Source of the DNA: Flavobacterium sp. SH_e
GTDB lineage: Bacteria > Bacteroidota > Bacteroidia > Flavobacteriales > Flavobacteriaceae
DNA: 64,000 bases
Direction of reading: 5' to 3'
Assembly: GCF_025717045.1 (NCBI RefSeq)
Contig: NZ_JAOVZN010000006.1
Span: 522,269 to 586,268, forward strand
Under the pieces are notes generated by a model that saw only the letters and a program-made list of their open reading frames with translations, searched no databases and was not told the DNA's origin. The position numbers and the translations under genes are program-made. Shown here in pieces: positions 51,452-61,027 of the stretch (position 1 is the first letter of the stretch; each line of letters begins with the position of its first letter).

Positions 51452-52513
51452 ATGAATTTTTTTCACACACTTATTCTTATGGTATTATTGTGTATCAGTA
51501 GCAATGCACAGAATTTAACAGGTGTCTGGAAAGGTACTATTAATGAGCATACAGTTGAGCGAAAACTTATAACAAATCAGTTTGAGATGCAGATTATTCA
51601 AACGGATTTATCGATAAAGGCTTTAGTAACTTACAGCTTGTTCGCTACAGGATGCGATTATGGATCAGAATTGACAAAAAAAAGTATAGCATCTTCTGAA
51701 TGTAATAGTTTCGATATTTCGGATCAGGAATTTAATTCACTGGAAAAAAAGTTTAGAATAGGTTACAATGATATTAGCGGAGCTATAAAAATTGCAGATT
51801 GTAAACAAATTTCCTGTACGATACTAGATAGGGAAAAAGTATGCCTACCAGTTCGTTATGTGCTTTATTATAATACGCCATATCACAATAAAAAAGAAAG
51901 TATTTCAGGAATTATATTTAAAGGAAAAATGGATGACTTCGATACAACGAGCAACGGTTGCAATGATGGTTATGAAAATATTATGTCTATAAGATTAACA
52001 AGAGAAAGTGAGACTCTTACTCCTTCACAATCTTTTTTTATAAACAAAAATTCACTTTCACAAGTTTCAAGTGCATCTGCTCCGTTTTTTTTGAATTTTG
52101 AAAAATCTGGAATTGCTTCATTAAGACCCATTTTTATATCAGATAGTAAAGCAGTTCCAATTGACATAAAAACAAGAAAAAACGAGACACTTAAAACTAT
52201 CAAAGTAAATAGCAAACAAGTTGAAATAAGCATTTACGATTATGGACAGATTGATCACGATATTGTTTCAGTTTATGTAGATAAAGAGCCAGTCCTTGTG
52301 AAAGAAGAGCTTACAAAGAAGCCTTTACTTATAAATCTAGAAATGGATGATTATAACAATTTTCATGAAGTAATCCTAGTCGCAGAAAATTTAGGAGATA
52401 TTCCGCCAAATACATCACTTATGAAAATAAAAGCTGGAGATAAAAAGTATGAAATTAAAATAACCTCAGATGAACAGAAGAATGCTGTTGTATATTTTAA
52501 GTATAAAGGATAA
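51452..52513 (+). CDS. Secreted paralogous protein C
   Basis: This 353-aa protein has a signal peptide (cleaved near SNAQ, residue 19), the shared QNLTGVWKGTINE start, several Cys in the middle (including a DCKQISCTI segment) and a C-terminal domain nearly identical to that of protein A from about residue 235. A recent duplication or gene conversion limited to the 3' half explains this better than whole-gene duplication, as the N-terminal halves are much less alike. The function is unknown. Confidence 0.7.
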   Translation: MNFFHTLILMVLLCISSNAQNLTGVWKGTINEHTVERKLITNQFEMQIIQTDLSIKALVTYSLFATGCDYGSELTKKSIASSECNSFDISDQEFNSLEKKFRIGYNDISGAIKIADCKQISCTILDREKVCLPVRYVLYYNTPYHNKKESISGIIFKGKMDDFDTTSNGCNDGYENIMSIRLTRESETLTPSQSFFINKNSLSQVSSASAPFFLNFEKSGIASLRPIFISDSKAVPIDIKTRKNETLKTIKVNSKQVEISIYDYGQIDHDIVSVYVDKEPVLVKEELTKKPLLINLEMDDYNNFHEVILVAENLGDIPPNTSLMKIKAGDKKYEIKITSDEQKNAVVYFKYKG

Positions 52514-52544
52514 TAGAAATTTTAGCACAATTTAAATTAAATTC

Positions 52545-53093
52545 ATGGAATTAATATACAGCCTAACAGAAAACGATTATTTACAGCAACAATTATATCT
52601 TGCTTCAAAAAGTGAATTCGTCAAGAAACAAAGGAAGAAAACTAAACTACTTATAATTTTATCATTGTTTATGATAGGATTAGGGCTTTATATTAATAAA
52701 AATAAATTTGAAGGGTATTGCTTTGGAAGTGCTAGTGTTGTATTTTTTTTCTTTTTCCCATTATATTTTAAAAAAAGGCATCAATTTTTTTTAAAGAAAT
52801 ATGTAAACGAAAATTTTAAAAATAGAATAGGTATTAATATAAAAGTATTATTTAATGAAGAAGTTTTGGATATATTAACAGGGGGAGTAGGAATTTCAAG
52901 CGTTAACTTTTCTAATTTCAAAAATATAAGCGAAATCAAAGATTATTTTTTCATTGCTTTTAAAACGGGTGAAAGTTTAATGATTCCAAAAGATAAAATA
53001 GAAGATGCTGAAAAATTGCGAAATAAACTAAAATCAATTGCTGAAAACTTGAAAATTGATTTTATATCAGAGTTAGATTGGAAATGGAAATAA
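52545..53093 (+). CDS. YcxB-like membrane protein
   Basis: This 182-aa protein has an N-terminal cytoplasmic segment beginning with a YSLTENDYLQQQLYLAS motif, two membrane helices (about 35-75) and a C-terminal domain with KDYFFIAFKTGESLMIPKDKI, the typical ending of YcxB-like proteins (a PH-like small domain). The function is unknown. It follows protein C by 31 bases, so may be co-transcribed. Confidence 0.6.
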   Translation: MELIYSLTENDYLQQQLYLASKSEFVKKQRKKTKLLIILSLFMIGLGLYINKNKFEGYCFGSASVVFFFFFPLYFKKRHQFFLKKYVNENFKNRIGINIKVLFNEEVLDILTGGVGISSVNFSNFKNISEIKDYFFIAFKTGESLMIPKDKIEDAEKLRNKLKSIAENLKIDFISELDWKWK

Positions 53094-53124
53094 AACCCTA
53101 ATTTCATCAAACAAAAAATTAAAA

Positions 53125-53808
53125 ATGGATCAAAATCTAAAATACATCGTAGAAAATTATATAGTGTTTGAAGAAGTAACTAAAATGGCAAATATCTCTT
53201 CAGACAAGCTGAATGAATTAATTGAAAATAAACTTGTTCCCGAGCCTTCTTATGTTATAAATTCAGATATTACAATCAGTTCTTCCTTAAGTGATACTCA
53301 TAAAGTTAGTATTGAAAGGAGGTATTTTCACCCAAGTGTTTTACAGCTTATTGAAAATAATGCCAAGAATATAAATCCTGAAAAATTCAAATCTGAATTT
53401 ATAGAAAATTTACTGTCAAATCTGAAAAATCATGCTTACAAAGCCTTTGCATACGGAAATGTTTTTGATGGAAATGATAACATCGACAATGAAAAAATAG
53501 AAAATGCATTAGAAGAAGAATGGAATTATTTTTTGAAAGGCGTTTACGGAATATGTACTTTAAATAATAATGAAGAAGCAATTATCGATAAAGAAATAGC
53601 AATAAAAAGAATTTTAAATTTCATAGAAAAGAAATCTAATTTTTTAACAAACGATGAAAAAATAGAATTACAAGAGCTTAATGAAGAATTCAACAAATCA
53701 ACAAGTTTGTTTGCGCCCTATCAACGTGAAACAAGCAGTAGAGGTAAATATTTAGATAAATTATTAAAAGAGTTTTCTTTGGATAATTTGATTAAAGAAT
53801 ATTCATAA
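53125..53808 (+). CDS. Hypothetical protein, possibly DUF6058
   Basis: This 227-aa soluble protein has an N-terminal helix-turn-helix-like stretch (VFEEVTKMANISSDKLNELIENKLVPEPSY in part) and a later WNYFLKGVYGICTLNNNEEAIIDKE segment. Both recall DUF6058 proteins, which appear in peptide and natural-product neighbourhoods, but I cannot confirm membership by eye. It follows the YcxB-like gene by 31 bases and ends at a bidirectional terminator. Confidence 0.5.
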   Translation: MDQNLKYIVENYIVFEEVTKMANISSDKLNELIENKLVPEPSYVINSDITISSSLSDTHKVSIERRYFHPSVLQLIENNAKNINPEKFKSEFIENLLSNLKNHAYKAFAYGNVFDGNDNIDNEKIENALEEEWNYFLKGVYGICTLNNNEEAIIDKEIAIKRILNFIEKKSNFLTNDEKIELQELNEEFNKSTSLFAPYQRETSSRGKYLDKLLKEFSLDNLIKEYS

Positions 53809-53813
53809 ACAAA

Positions 53814-53843
53814 AAAAGCGAGAACCAAAAAATTCTCGCTTTT
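53814..53843. terminator. Bidirectional terminator
   Basis: AAAAGCGAGAA (53814-53824) pairs perfectly with TTCTCGCTTTT (53833-53843), lying between convergent stops with A and T runs on both sides. Confidence 0.85.
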
Positions 53844-53850
53844 CTATTAT

Positions 53851-54168
53851 TTAGTATTCTGGAGCCAATTCTAATTCCAAGCCTTCTAAGTCTTCAGTAA
53901 TTGGAATCTGGCAGCCTAAACGACTATTAGATTTTACATAAAATGCTTCCGAAAGCATGGCTTCTTCATCGTCACCCATTTCTGGTAATGCAACATCATT
54001 TAGAACATAACACTGGCAAGAAGCGCACATTGCCATTCCTCCGCAGGTTCCTTCAACAGGAAGTTCGTATGCTTTGCATAACTCCATTATATTCATTGCC
54101 ATATCAGTTGGAGCCTGTAATTCGTGTATAACTCCTTCTCGATCTTTAATCTTTATTAATACATCCAT
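53851..54168 (-). CDS. 2Fe-2S ferredoxin
   Basis: This 105-aa protein has the adrenodoxin-type cluster motif C-x5-C-x2-C (CGGMAMCASC) and a distant fourth Cys (LGCQIPI). It would carry electrons in the cytoplasm. Its neighbours on the same strand include NifU-like and Mrp Fe-S proteins, which fits an Fe-S gene group. Confidence 0.92.
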   Translation of the reverse strand: MDVLIKIKDREGVIHELQAPTDMAMNIMELCKAYELPVEGTCGGMAMCASCQCYVLNDVALPEMGDDEEAMLSEAFYVKSNSRLGCQIPITEDLEGLELELAPEY

Positions 54169-54227
54169 TTTTGATTATTGGAATTTTATTGGAGAATTTG
54201 AAAACGTGTTCAAACTCTTTATTAATT

Positions 54228-54707
54228 TTAACTTTTTTCTTTTAAGCTAAAAGCATATTCTTTTGGATTACCATCTTTAAGGCGCATTTTTACACCAATA
54301 ATATTACCTCCTTTTTCTAATATAGTCACAAGAGAGATAACAGAGTAATAATCTTTATCAGACTGGAAAATTAAAGTTCCTTCGTAAGTCGAATTTAAGA
54401 TTCCTTGTTTGTCTGTTTGGGCACTTACTTTTCGTGGGTGCGAGAAATCGGCAGAACTATAAGTTGCTTTATTTGTGAACTTTGCTTTTCCGTCGCAAAG
54501 GTCATATAAAAAATCATAATTGCCAATTCTTAAAGCGCCTTCTTCAGTTTTCCCATTCGTAGAAAAAATAATCTGTCCCGAATATTGAAAATCTGACCAT
54601 TCTTCAGATTCATTTACCCAAGCTTTGTCAGCAAAAAGTGTTTGGCCCTGTTGTGCATTTACAGCGCTTATAAAGAATAATAAAAAAAGAGCGTAAAAGT
54701 TTCTCAT
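54228..54707 (-). CDS. Secreted protein of unknown function
   Basis: This 159-aa protein has a signal peptide (cleaved near residue 18) and a beta-rich body (WSDFQYSGQIIFSTNGKTEEG; GTLIFQSDKDYYSVISLVTIL). One Cys is present (residue 69 or so) and no known motif. It lies between the ferredoxin and NifU-like genes on the same strand. Confidence 0.55.
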   Translation of the reverse strand: MRNFYALFLLFFISAVNAQQGQTLFADKAWVNESEEWSDFQYSGQIIFSTNGKTEEGALRIGNYDFLYDLCDGKAKFTNKATYSSADFSHPRKVSAQTDKQGILNSTYEGTLIFQSDKDYYSVISLVTILEKGGNIIGVKMRLKDGNPKEYAFSLKEKS

Positions 54708-54922
54708 AAGTTTAAGATTTAGGGTTACGTTTACAAATTTAAGTTAAAAATGTAATAATTATGTAACCAAAACTCTTAAAACTTTGAGCAGTTTTTTATG
54801 AATGTCGCAAAAATGATCGTTTTTTGAAGATATTTTTACGATTTATTTAAACAAATCATAATAAGGCTTATTATTCTTGTTAAAGTCTAGTAAAATACTT
54901 TCAAAAAACAATACAGAGTTTG

Positions 54923-55162
54923 TTACATTATATTTACCACTGTTTCAATTTGTGGGGCGTATTTTTTTATTGTTGTTTCAACTCCAGCTTTCAGCGTCAT
55001 TTGATTTACACTGCAGCTTATACATGCGCCTTCTAAACGAACTTTTACATGTTTATCATCTTCAATGGAAATTAATGAAATGTCTCCTCCGTCTGATTTT
55101 AGGAAAGGCCTAATTTCGTCTAAGGCCAATAAAACATTATTTGTTAATTCTTCTGTTGTCAT
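54923..55162 (-). CDS. NifU-like Fe-S scaffold domain protein
   Basis: This 79-aa protein is a single NifU C-terminal (Nfu) domain with the cluster-binding CxxC in GACISCSVNQMTLKAGVE. Such proteins carry 4Fe-4S clusters to targets. It lies 83 bases downstream of the mrp-like gene on the same strand. Confidence 0.92.
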   Translation of the reverse strand: MTTEELTNNVLLALDEIRPFLKSDGGDISLISIEDDKHVKVRLEGACISCSVNQMTLKAGVETTIKKYAPQIETVVNIM

Positions 55163-55170
55163 AATATTAA

Positions 55171-55250
55171 TGTGTCAATTAGAAAATGTGTCAATTAGAA
55201 AATTCTTTAAAATTATCTCATTATCTCATTATCTCAATTATCTAATTATT
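55171..55250. repeat. Short tandem repeats upstream of the NifU-like gene
   Basis: TGTGTCAATTAGAAAA occurs twice (55171-55186 and 55187-55202), followed by four or five TTATCTCA/TTATCTAA-type octamers. This is a low-complexity, slippage-prone spacer between mrp and the NifU-like gene. Confidence 0.65.
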
Positions 55251-56373
55251 TTTTCACTGCAGAGCAACCTGCCATTGTTGTAATTTTGATGGCTTCTGTT
55301 GCTGGTAAACTTTCGTTTCTGTTTACTGTTTCTTGTACCACATTTCTAGTGATTTCTTCAAAAACTTTTTCTATTGGAGAAGCTGTCTGCAATGCTGCTG
55401 GACGACCGTAATCTCCTGCTTCACGAATAGATTGTACAATTGGAACTTCACCTAAAAATGGCACGCCTAAATCTTCAGCAAGGTTTTTTGCACCTTCTTG
55501 TCCAAAGATATAGTATTTGTTTTCGGGCAATTCTTCTGGTGTAAAGTACGCCATATTTTCAATAATTCCTAAAACAGGAACATTGATGTTATCTTGCATA
55601 AACATTGCAACTCCTTTTTTAGCATCTGCAAGTGCTACTGCTTGTGGAGTACTTACTACAACAGCTCCAGTAATAGGAAGCGATTGCATAATAGATAAGT
55701 GAATGTCTCCAGTTCCAGGAGGTAAGTCAAGAAGCATGAAATCTAATTCTCCCCAATCTGCGTCAAAAATCATTTGGTTTAATGCTTTTGCCGCCATTGG
55801 CCCTCTCCAAATTACAGCCTGACTTGGTGCAGTAAAGAATCCGATTGAAAGCATTTTGATTTCATAACTTTCAATTGGTTTCATTTTTGATTTTCCATCA
55901 ACTGTTACAGAAACTGGTTTTGCATTTTCAACATCAAACATAATTGGCATAGATGGTCCGTAAATATCGGCATCCAAAACTCCAACCTTAAAACCCATTT
56001 TAGCTAATGTAACAGCTAAATTTGCAGTAACAGTAGATTTTCCTACTCCTCCTTTTCCAGAAGCAACTGCAATAATATTTTTGATTCCAGGAATAGCGCG
56101 ACCTTTAATTTCAGGTTTCTCTAGAGTTTCTACTTTAATATTTACTTTAACTTTAGCATCAGGCGATATTAAATCATGAATTGTTTTTTTAATATCATCT
56201 TCTGCTCTTTTCTTGATATGCATAGCAGGTGTATGCAATACTAAGTCTACAACAGCTTCATCACCAAAAGTAATAACATTGGTTACAGCGCCGCTTTCAA
56301 CCATATTTTTTCCTTCTCCAGCAATAGTGATTGTCTCTAAGGCTTTTAGAATTTCTTTTCTATCTAGTTTCAT
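55246..56373 (-). CDS. Mrp/NBP35-type Fe-S cluster carrier ATPase
   Basis: This 375-aa protein has an N-terminal MIP18-like domain (about 1-90), a P-loop GKGGVGKSTVTANLAV (near 107-122), DADIYGPSMP and DLPPGTGDIHLS, typical of Mrp (ApbC). It inserts or transfers Fe-S clusters in the cytoplasm. It heads a minus-strand group with NifU-like and ferredoxin genes. The C-terminal tail ends AGCSAVKK with one Cys. Confidence 0.92.
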   Translation of the reverse strand: MKLDRKEILKALETITIAGEGKNMVESGAVTNVITFGDEAVVDLVLHTPAMHIKKRAEDDIKKTIHDLISPDAKVKVNIKVETLEKPEIKGRAIPGIKNIIAVASGKGGVGKSTVTANLAVTLAKMGFKVGVLDADIYGPSMPIMFDVENAKPVSVTVDGKSKMKPIESYEIKMLSIGFFTAPSQAVIWRGPMAAKALNQMIFDADWGELDFMLLDLPPGTGDIHLSIMQSLPITGAVVVSTPQAVALADAKKGVAMFMQDNINVPVLGIIENMAYFTPEELPENKYYIFGQEGAKNLAEDLGVPFLGEVPIVQSIREAGDYGRPAALQTASPIEKVFEEITRNVVQETVNRNESLPATEAIKITTMAGCSAVKK

Positions 56374-56802
56374 TGTAAATGGGCTATTTTTTATTCTTAG
56401 AAAGCAGTCTTATAAGATTATATTTATTTAAACTGATTTCAGGGTGCAAAGATAACAGATTAAGTTCGGAATTAAGCTTTTTTTGAATTGTAATTATTGA
56501 TAGAGAGATTATTCAAAATTATTCTCGATTACTTTTTGAACTTGATTTTGAATAAAGATTTTAAAATAAATTATTGTTTTGGCTTACAACAAATTAATTA
56601 GCAATCTAAACAAGATGTCTTTTTGTATAAATTTTCTGCTTTTTAAGAGCTAGTTCTCACAAAACTTCGTTATATTTGAGTACCCCAAACCGATGATTAT
56701 CAATTTGTTAAAAAGTATCTGAGAACTTATTTTTTTAGAACTGTTTAAAGGGTTTTCGGTATTTTTTTAAAGTTGTTTCTACTAATTTAAAACTTTAAAA
56801 AT
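56374..56802. promoter_or_regulatory. Divergent promoter region of mrp and L,D-transpeptidase genes
   Basis: No gene is visible in this 429-base gap. On the minus strand TATCTTTG (56447-56454) is a -7 box for mrp; on the plus strand TATATTTG (56671-56678) is a -7 box for the transpeptidase, which would have a leader near 120 bases. No clear -33 elements at ideal spacing. Confidence 0.45.
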
Positions 56803-58404
56803 ATGCGAAATTTTACTTTTTCTTTAATTATTGTTACAGTCAGTTTTTTTGCATTTTCATTTAATTCACTGTCCAACAATGCCAAAAACAAGGCTGATTT
56901 AACAAATCGAAAAGCGGTTTCGATTATTACTATCGATGCTGCTTCAATTAATGCTTTTTTTAAAAAATATCCTAAGCTTAAAAAATATCAGAAAGATGTT
57001 GAGGGTATTTATAAAGCCAAAGACTATAAATCTATTTGGTATGATGATAAAAGTATCACTGAATTTGGATCGTTATTATACCAGAAAGTAAATGTTCTGA
57101 AAGATCAGGGAATTGAAGAAAAAATGCCTTACAAAGAAGAAATCGATGAGGCTTTTAATGAAAGTTCTTCAAACAAACCAACACAGCTTGATACTGAATT
57201 ATTGCTAACAAGCATGTATGTCTTTTATGCCAGCAATGTGTATTCTGGAGTTGATCCTGCGACATTGAAAAAAATAGGTTGGTACCTGCCTGCAAAATCC
57301 ATTTCGTATACTCACATTCTAGATTCATTGATGGTAGATTCAGACCGATTAAATGAAGATGATAATCTTTTATTCAGCCAATATTACAGATTGAAAGAAG
57401 CGCTTAAAAAATACCGTAAAATTGAAACCGATAATCTATGGCAGAAAATTACAATTGACAGTGCTGCTTTCAAAGATTTAAGACCAGACGATACAGCTAT
57501 TGCCATAAAGCAAATTAGAAACCGTCTTTTTGTAGTTGGAGATTTAAAACAAGATTCAGGAAGTGATATTTATGATGAAGAATTGATGGCGGGAGTTTTA
57601 AATTATAAAAAAAGATATAATTTAAAGATAAATTATGCCCTAACCAGAGATGTTATCAATCAGATGAACGAGCCAATTGGTAAAAGAATCAGAACGATTA
57701 TGCTAAATATGGAAAGATGTAGATGGATTCCGACCAAATTGGCAAAAGCAGATGAGTATGTTATGGTCAATATCCCTTCGTTTAGATTGTTTTATGTCAA
57801 GAACGGAAAGTATGATCTGGTTTCGGATATTTTTGTGGGTAATAGGCTTAGCGAAACAGTAATTTTTAGCGGAAATATGGATCGGATTGTGTTTAGTCCG
57901 TATTGGTACGTGCCAACAAGTATTATTCAAAATGAATTAAAACTCCAGATCGCAAATGATAAAAATTATTTGGCAGATCATAATATGGAATGGAATGGTG
58001 GGAAAGTACGACAAAAACCAGGACCAAAGAATTCTCTGGGATTAGTAAAATTTATGTTCCCGAATCCGAATGATATTTATATGCATGATACGCCTGCAAA
58101 AAGCTTATTTGAATTTGAAAAACGTACTTTTAGCCACGGTTGCATAAATGTAAAAGAAGCCAAACAGCTTGCATTGCATATTTTGAAAGACGATCCTGAT
58201 TGGCCAGTAGATAAAATTGAAAGCGCTATGAGCGGCGAAAAAGAAACAACCTGTATGCTCAAACGTAAAATTCCAGTTTATATAGGTTATTTTACTTGCT
58301 GGGTTCAGGATAATGGCGAAGTCAATTTTTTTCCAGATGTTTACGATCGAGACCAAAGTTTGGACAAGCTGATTTATAATGATGCGATAACAATGAAAGA
58401 CTAA
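56803..58404 (+). CDS. L,D-transpeptidase (YkuD family)
   Basis: This 533-aa protein has a signal segment, an N-terminal scaffold domain (about 50-215), a peptidoglycan-binding-like region (about 225-300) and a YkuD catalytic domain with HDTPAKSLF and SHGCINVKEA (catalytic Cys near 448). It forms 3-3 crosslinks in peptidoglycan or attaches proteins to it in the periplasm. It looks monocistronic, ending at a strong hairpin shared with the convergent permease. Confidence 0.9.
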   Translation: MRNFTFSLIIVTVSFFAFSFNSLSNNAKNKADLTNRKAVSIITIDAASINAFFKKYPKLKKYQKDVEGIYKAKDYKSIWYDDKSITEFGSLLYQKVNVLKDQGIEEKMPYKEEIDEAFNESSSNKPTQLDTELLLTSMYVFYASNVYSGVDPATLKKIGWYLPAKSISYTHILDSLMVDSDRLNEDDNLLFSQYYRLKEALKKYRKIETDNLWQKITIDSAAFKDLRPDDTAIAIKQIRNRLFVVGDLKQDSGSDIYDEELMAGVLNYKKRYNLKINYALTRDVINQMNEPIGKRIRTIMLNMERCRWIPTKLAKADEYVMVNIPSFRLFYVKNGKYDLVSDIFVGNRLSETVIFSGNMDRIVFSPYWYVPTSIIQNELKLQIANDKNYLADHNMEWNGGKVRQKPGPKNSLGLVKFMFPNPNDIYMHDTPAKSLFEFEKRTFSHGCINVKEAKQLALHILKDDPDWPVDKIESAMSGEKETTCMLKRKIPVYIGYFTCWVQDNGEVNFFPDVYDRDQSLDKLIYNDAITMKD

Positions 58405-58407
58405 AAT

Positions 58408-58445
58408 AGAAGCCCGGCGGATTTAAAAAAATCTGTCGGGCTTCT
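58408..58445. terminator. Terminator between convergent genes
   Basis: A 17-bp stem with wobble pairs: AGAAGCCCG (58408-58416) with CGGGCTTCT (58437-58445) and GCGGATTT inside pairing with AAATCTGT. It separates the transpeptidase and permease genes. Confidence 0.85.
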
Positions 58446-58467
58446 TTAAAAAAAATGGTCTACAAGC

Positions 58468-60894
58468 TTATTCGTATTTTAGATATTTTAAAACATCTAT
58501 CTTGGTTACCTGAAACGCTTTTGTTAAAACAATTATTAAAGTTAAAATCAAAAGAGAAATCAGTGCAATTATAAAAGGAACGGATGAAATTCCAATTCTA
58601 AAAGCGAAATCTTCAAGCCATTTCTGTAATAATATATAAGCAGGAACAATCCCTATTCCAAATCCTATTAAACAGAAAACAATATATTGTTTCGATAATT
58701 CTTTTAGGAGAATATCTGTTTCTGCTCCTAATGTTTTTCGAATGGCGATTTCTTTCAATCTTCTCTCCATCGAAAATGATGCCAAAGCAAATAATCCGAA
58801 CACAGCAATTATAATTACAACCAAATTTAGAATAAAAAACAGGTCTTTTTGCTTTACTTGCTCTGCATAAGTTTTTGCAAATCCTTTATCAACAAATTGG
58901 TAGTCAAAAGGATAGTCTGGATTTACATTTTTCTCCCAGTATAATTTCAATTTTTCTAACGTTTCTGTTAAATTGTTTGGAGAAACTTTCACAAGCACGT
59001 TATTAAAGTTATTCCATTTTAAAGTTTGCAAGTTAATAAAAACCATTGGCGGAACTTTATCCTGAAGGCCGGTGATGTTGAAGTCTTTTACAACTCCTAC
59101 AATTTTAAATTTCAAACTGCCTTTTTCATTTCCCCATCCAGATGTTATAATTGTGTTTATTGGATCTTTAATATTAAGAGTTTTTACCAAAGTTTCATTC
59201 ATAAGCATACTACTTATAGTATCTGAAGCGTATTGAGGGGATAAATCACGTCCTTTTACGATCTTGATTTTCATCATATTCAAGAAACCAAAATCCATTT
59301 CGACATTTCTTGGCTGTACAAAAATACCGTTGTGTTTAAAACCAGAACTAGAATTGGTGCTTCCTCCAAAAGATCCTGCAAAAGTAGAAACATCTAAAAC
59401 TCCAGGGATTTTTTTAATTTCCTGTTTGGCAGTTAAATAATCGTCTGTTCGTTTAAATCTATCAAGAGTGTTAAATGGAATTGAAATTACTTGATCTCCG
59501 CTGAAACCTAAATCTTTATCCATCATATAATTGACTTGAGAATTCACAATCAATGCGCCAATTATAAAGAATGCCGCAATTCCGAATTGAAAAATAAGCA
59601 TCGAATTCCGAATCCAGATTCCGCTTTTGCTCCTTGAAAAATTCCCTTTCAAAACTTTTAGAGTTTCAAAATTTGAGATATAAATGGCAGGGAAAATACC
59701 AGCAAAAATGATTACTAATCCAAATATTAAAACAAGCTGCAGGTAAAATTCGCTGCCATTCATAGTCAGCGTTTTGTTTAGGAAATTATTATAATATGGT
59801 AAGGCAAGTTCAACAATTGCCAAAGCAAATAAAATGGCAAGCGTTACAATTATAGCGGTTTCAAAAATAAACTGAGTAATAATCTGGTTTTTTGAAGCGC
59901 CTACAATCTTACGAACTCCAACTTCTTTTGCACGTTTTATTGCCGATGCAGTTGCTAAATTGATATAATTTACCAATGATAAAACTAAAATCAAAATAGA
60001 TAAACCCACCATGATATAAAGTAATTTTAAATTACCATAACCCTCAGGGAAGTTTCTTCCCCCAGAACTTTTTGTTCCATGTAAACGAGAGGTTTTGAGC
60101 TGATCTATAATCACTTTTACTTCGCCATTCTCTTTAATATACTGTTCAACAGTTTGTCCGCTTTCTTTGGCATCTTTTACAGTTCTATTTACAAAGACAA
60201 CATTCTGCATTTTCTTTAAAACAAGAGCAGGATCTACTCCATCTTTAATTTTGACCATTAAGCCATAATTAAAATTCCCCCAGCTGTTTAAATCTCCTTC
60301 TCTTTTTACACCGCTGAAAACGTAAGTTGGTTCAATAGATGAAGGTTTAATTAATCTATAAACCGACTTGACAGTGTAATTGATGTTTTTGTATGAAATA
60401 GATTTTCCGATAGGATCTTCATTCTTAAAAAGCAATTGAGCTTGTTCTGTCGAAATAGCAACGCTGTTTTTTTCTTTTAGAATATTCTGTTTAGCACCTT
60501 GGATAATTTCGAAAGGGAAAAAGTCAAAGAAATTTTCATCAGAAACCATGATATTTTTAGTCAATAGTTTTTGATCTTTATATTTGATAATTTCCTCGTC
60601 ATACCAATTGTTCATAAAGCAAACTTTCTCAATTTCTGGAATGCTAGCTTTGCAAGTTTCTCCAAACGGAATCGAATTGGAAGCCCAAATATCTCCCGAG
60701 CCAATTTTATTAAGAACCAAATAAGAGCTTTCTTTTTCAGGATTCCATTGGTCGTAAGAATGTTCATTGTTCCAATAAAGAATAGCAAAAATCACCGCAG
60801 CAATCCCGATGCTTAATCCTAAAACATTTAAAAACGAAAACAGTTTGCTTTGTCTTAAATGATAGATAAATATTTTAAACCAGTTAAAAATCAT
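58468..60894 (-). CDS. MacB/FtsX-type ABC transporter permease
   Basis: This 808-aa protein has two repeats of a membrane-anchored periplasmic domain plus three-helix FtsX module: helices near 20-42, 285-310, 340-360 and 380-400, then 425-445, 680-705, 730-750 and 765-790. It has no ATPase of its own; the ATPase is encoded upstream at 61028. The set (adaptor, ATPase, permease) forms a MacAB-like efflux or lipoprotein-export pump. It is the last gene of the minus-strand operon started by the adaptor. Confidence 0.9.
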   Translation of the reverse strand: MIFNWFKIFIYHLRQSKLFSFLNVLGLSIGIAAVIFAILYWNNEHSYDQWNPEKESSYLVLNKIGSGDIWASNSIPFGETCKASIPEIEKVCFMNNWYDEEIIKYKDQKLLTKNIMVSDENFFDFFPFEIIQGAKQNILKEKNSVAISTEQAQLLFKNEDPIGKSISYKNINYTVKSVYRLIKPSSIEPTYVFSGVKREGDLNSWGNFNYGLMVKIKDGVDPALVLKKMQNVVFVNRTVKDAKESGQTVEQYIKENGEVKVIIDQLKTSRLHGTKSSGGRNFPEGYGNLKLLYIMVGLSILILVLSLVNYINLATASAIKRAKEVGVRKIVGASKNQIITQFIFETAIIVTLAILFALAIVELALPYYNNFLNKTLTMNGSEFYLQLVLIFGLVIIFAGIFPAIYISNFETLKVLKGNFSRSKSGIWIRNSMLIFQFGIAAFFIIGALIVNSQVNYMMDKDLGFSGDQVISIPFNTLDRFKRTDDYLTAKQEIKKIPGVLDVSTFAGSFGGSTNSSSGFKHNGIFVQPRNVEMDFGFLNMMKIKIVKGRDLSPQYASDTISSMLMNETLVKTLNIKDPINTIITSGWGNEKGSLKFKIVGVVKDFNITGLQDKVPPMVFINLQTLKWNNFNNVLVKVSPNNLTETLEKLKLYWEKNVNPDYPFDYQFVDKGFAKTYAEQVKQKDLFFILNLVVIIIAVFGLFALASFSMERRLKEIAIRKTLGAETDILLKELSKQYIVFCLIGFGIGIVPAYILLQKWLEDFAFRIGISSVPFIIALISLLILTLIIVLTKAFQVTKIDVLKYLKYE

Positions 60895-61027
60895 TTTGAT
60901 GTATATTTTTTATAGTTGATATGGTTGTTTTTGGTAAACCTTTCGGTTTTAAATCATAGTAAATATTTTGCACACTAATTCTACCAGAACCACAAGTGCA
61001 GTAACAATAATTTTAATCATCACTTTA

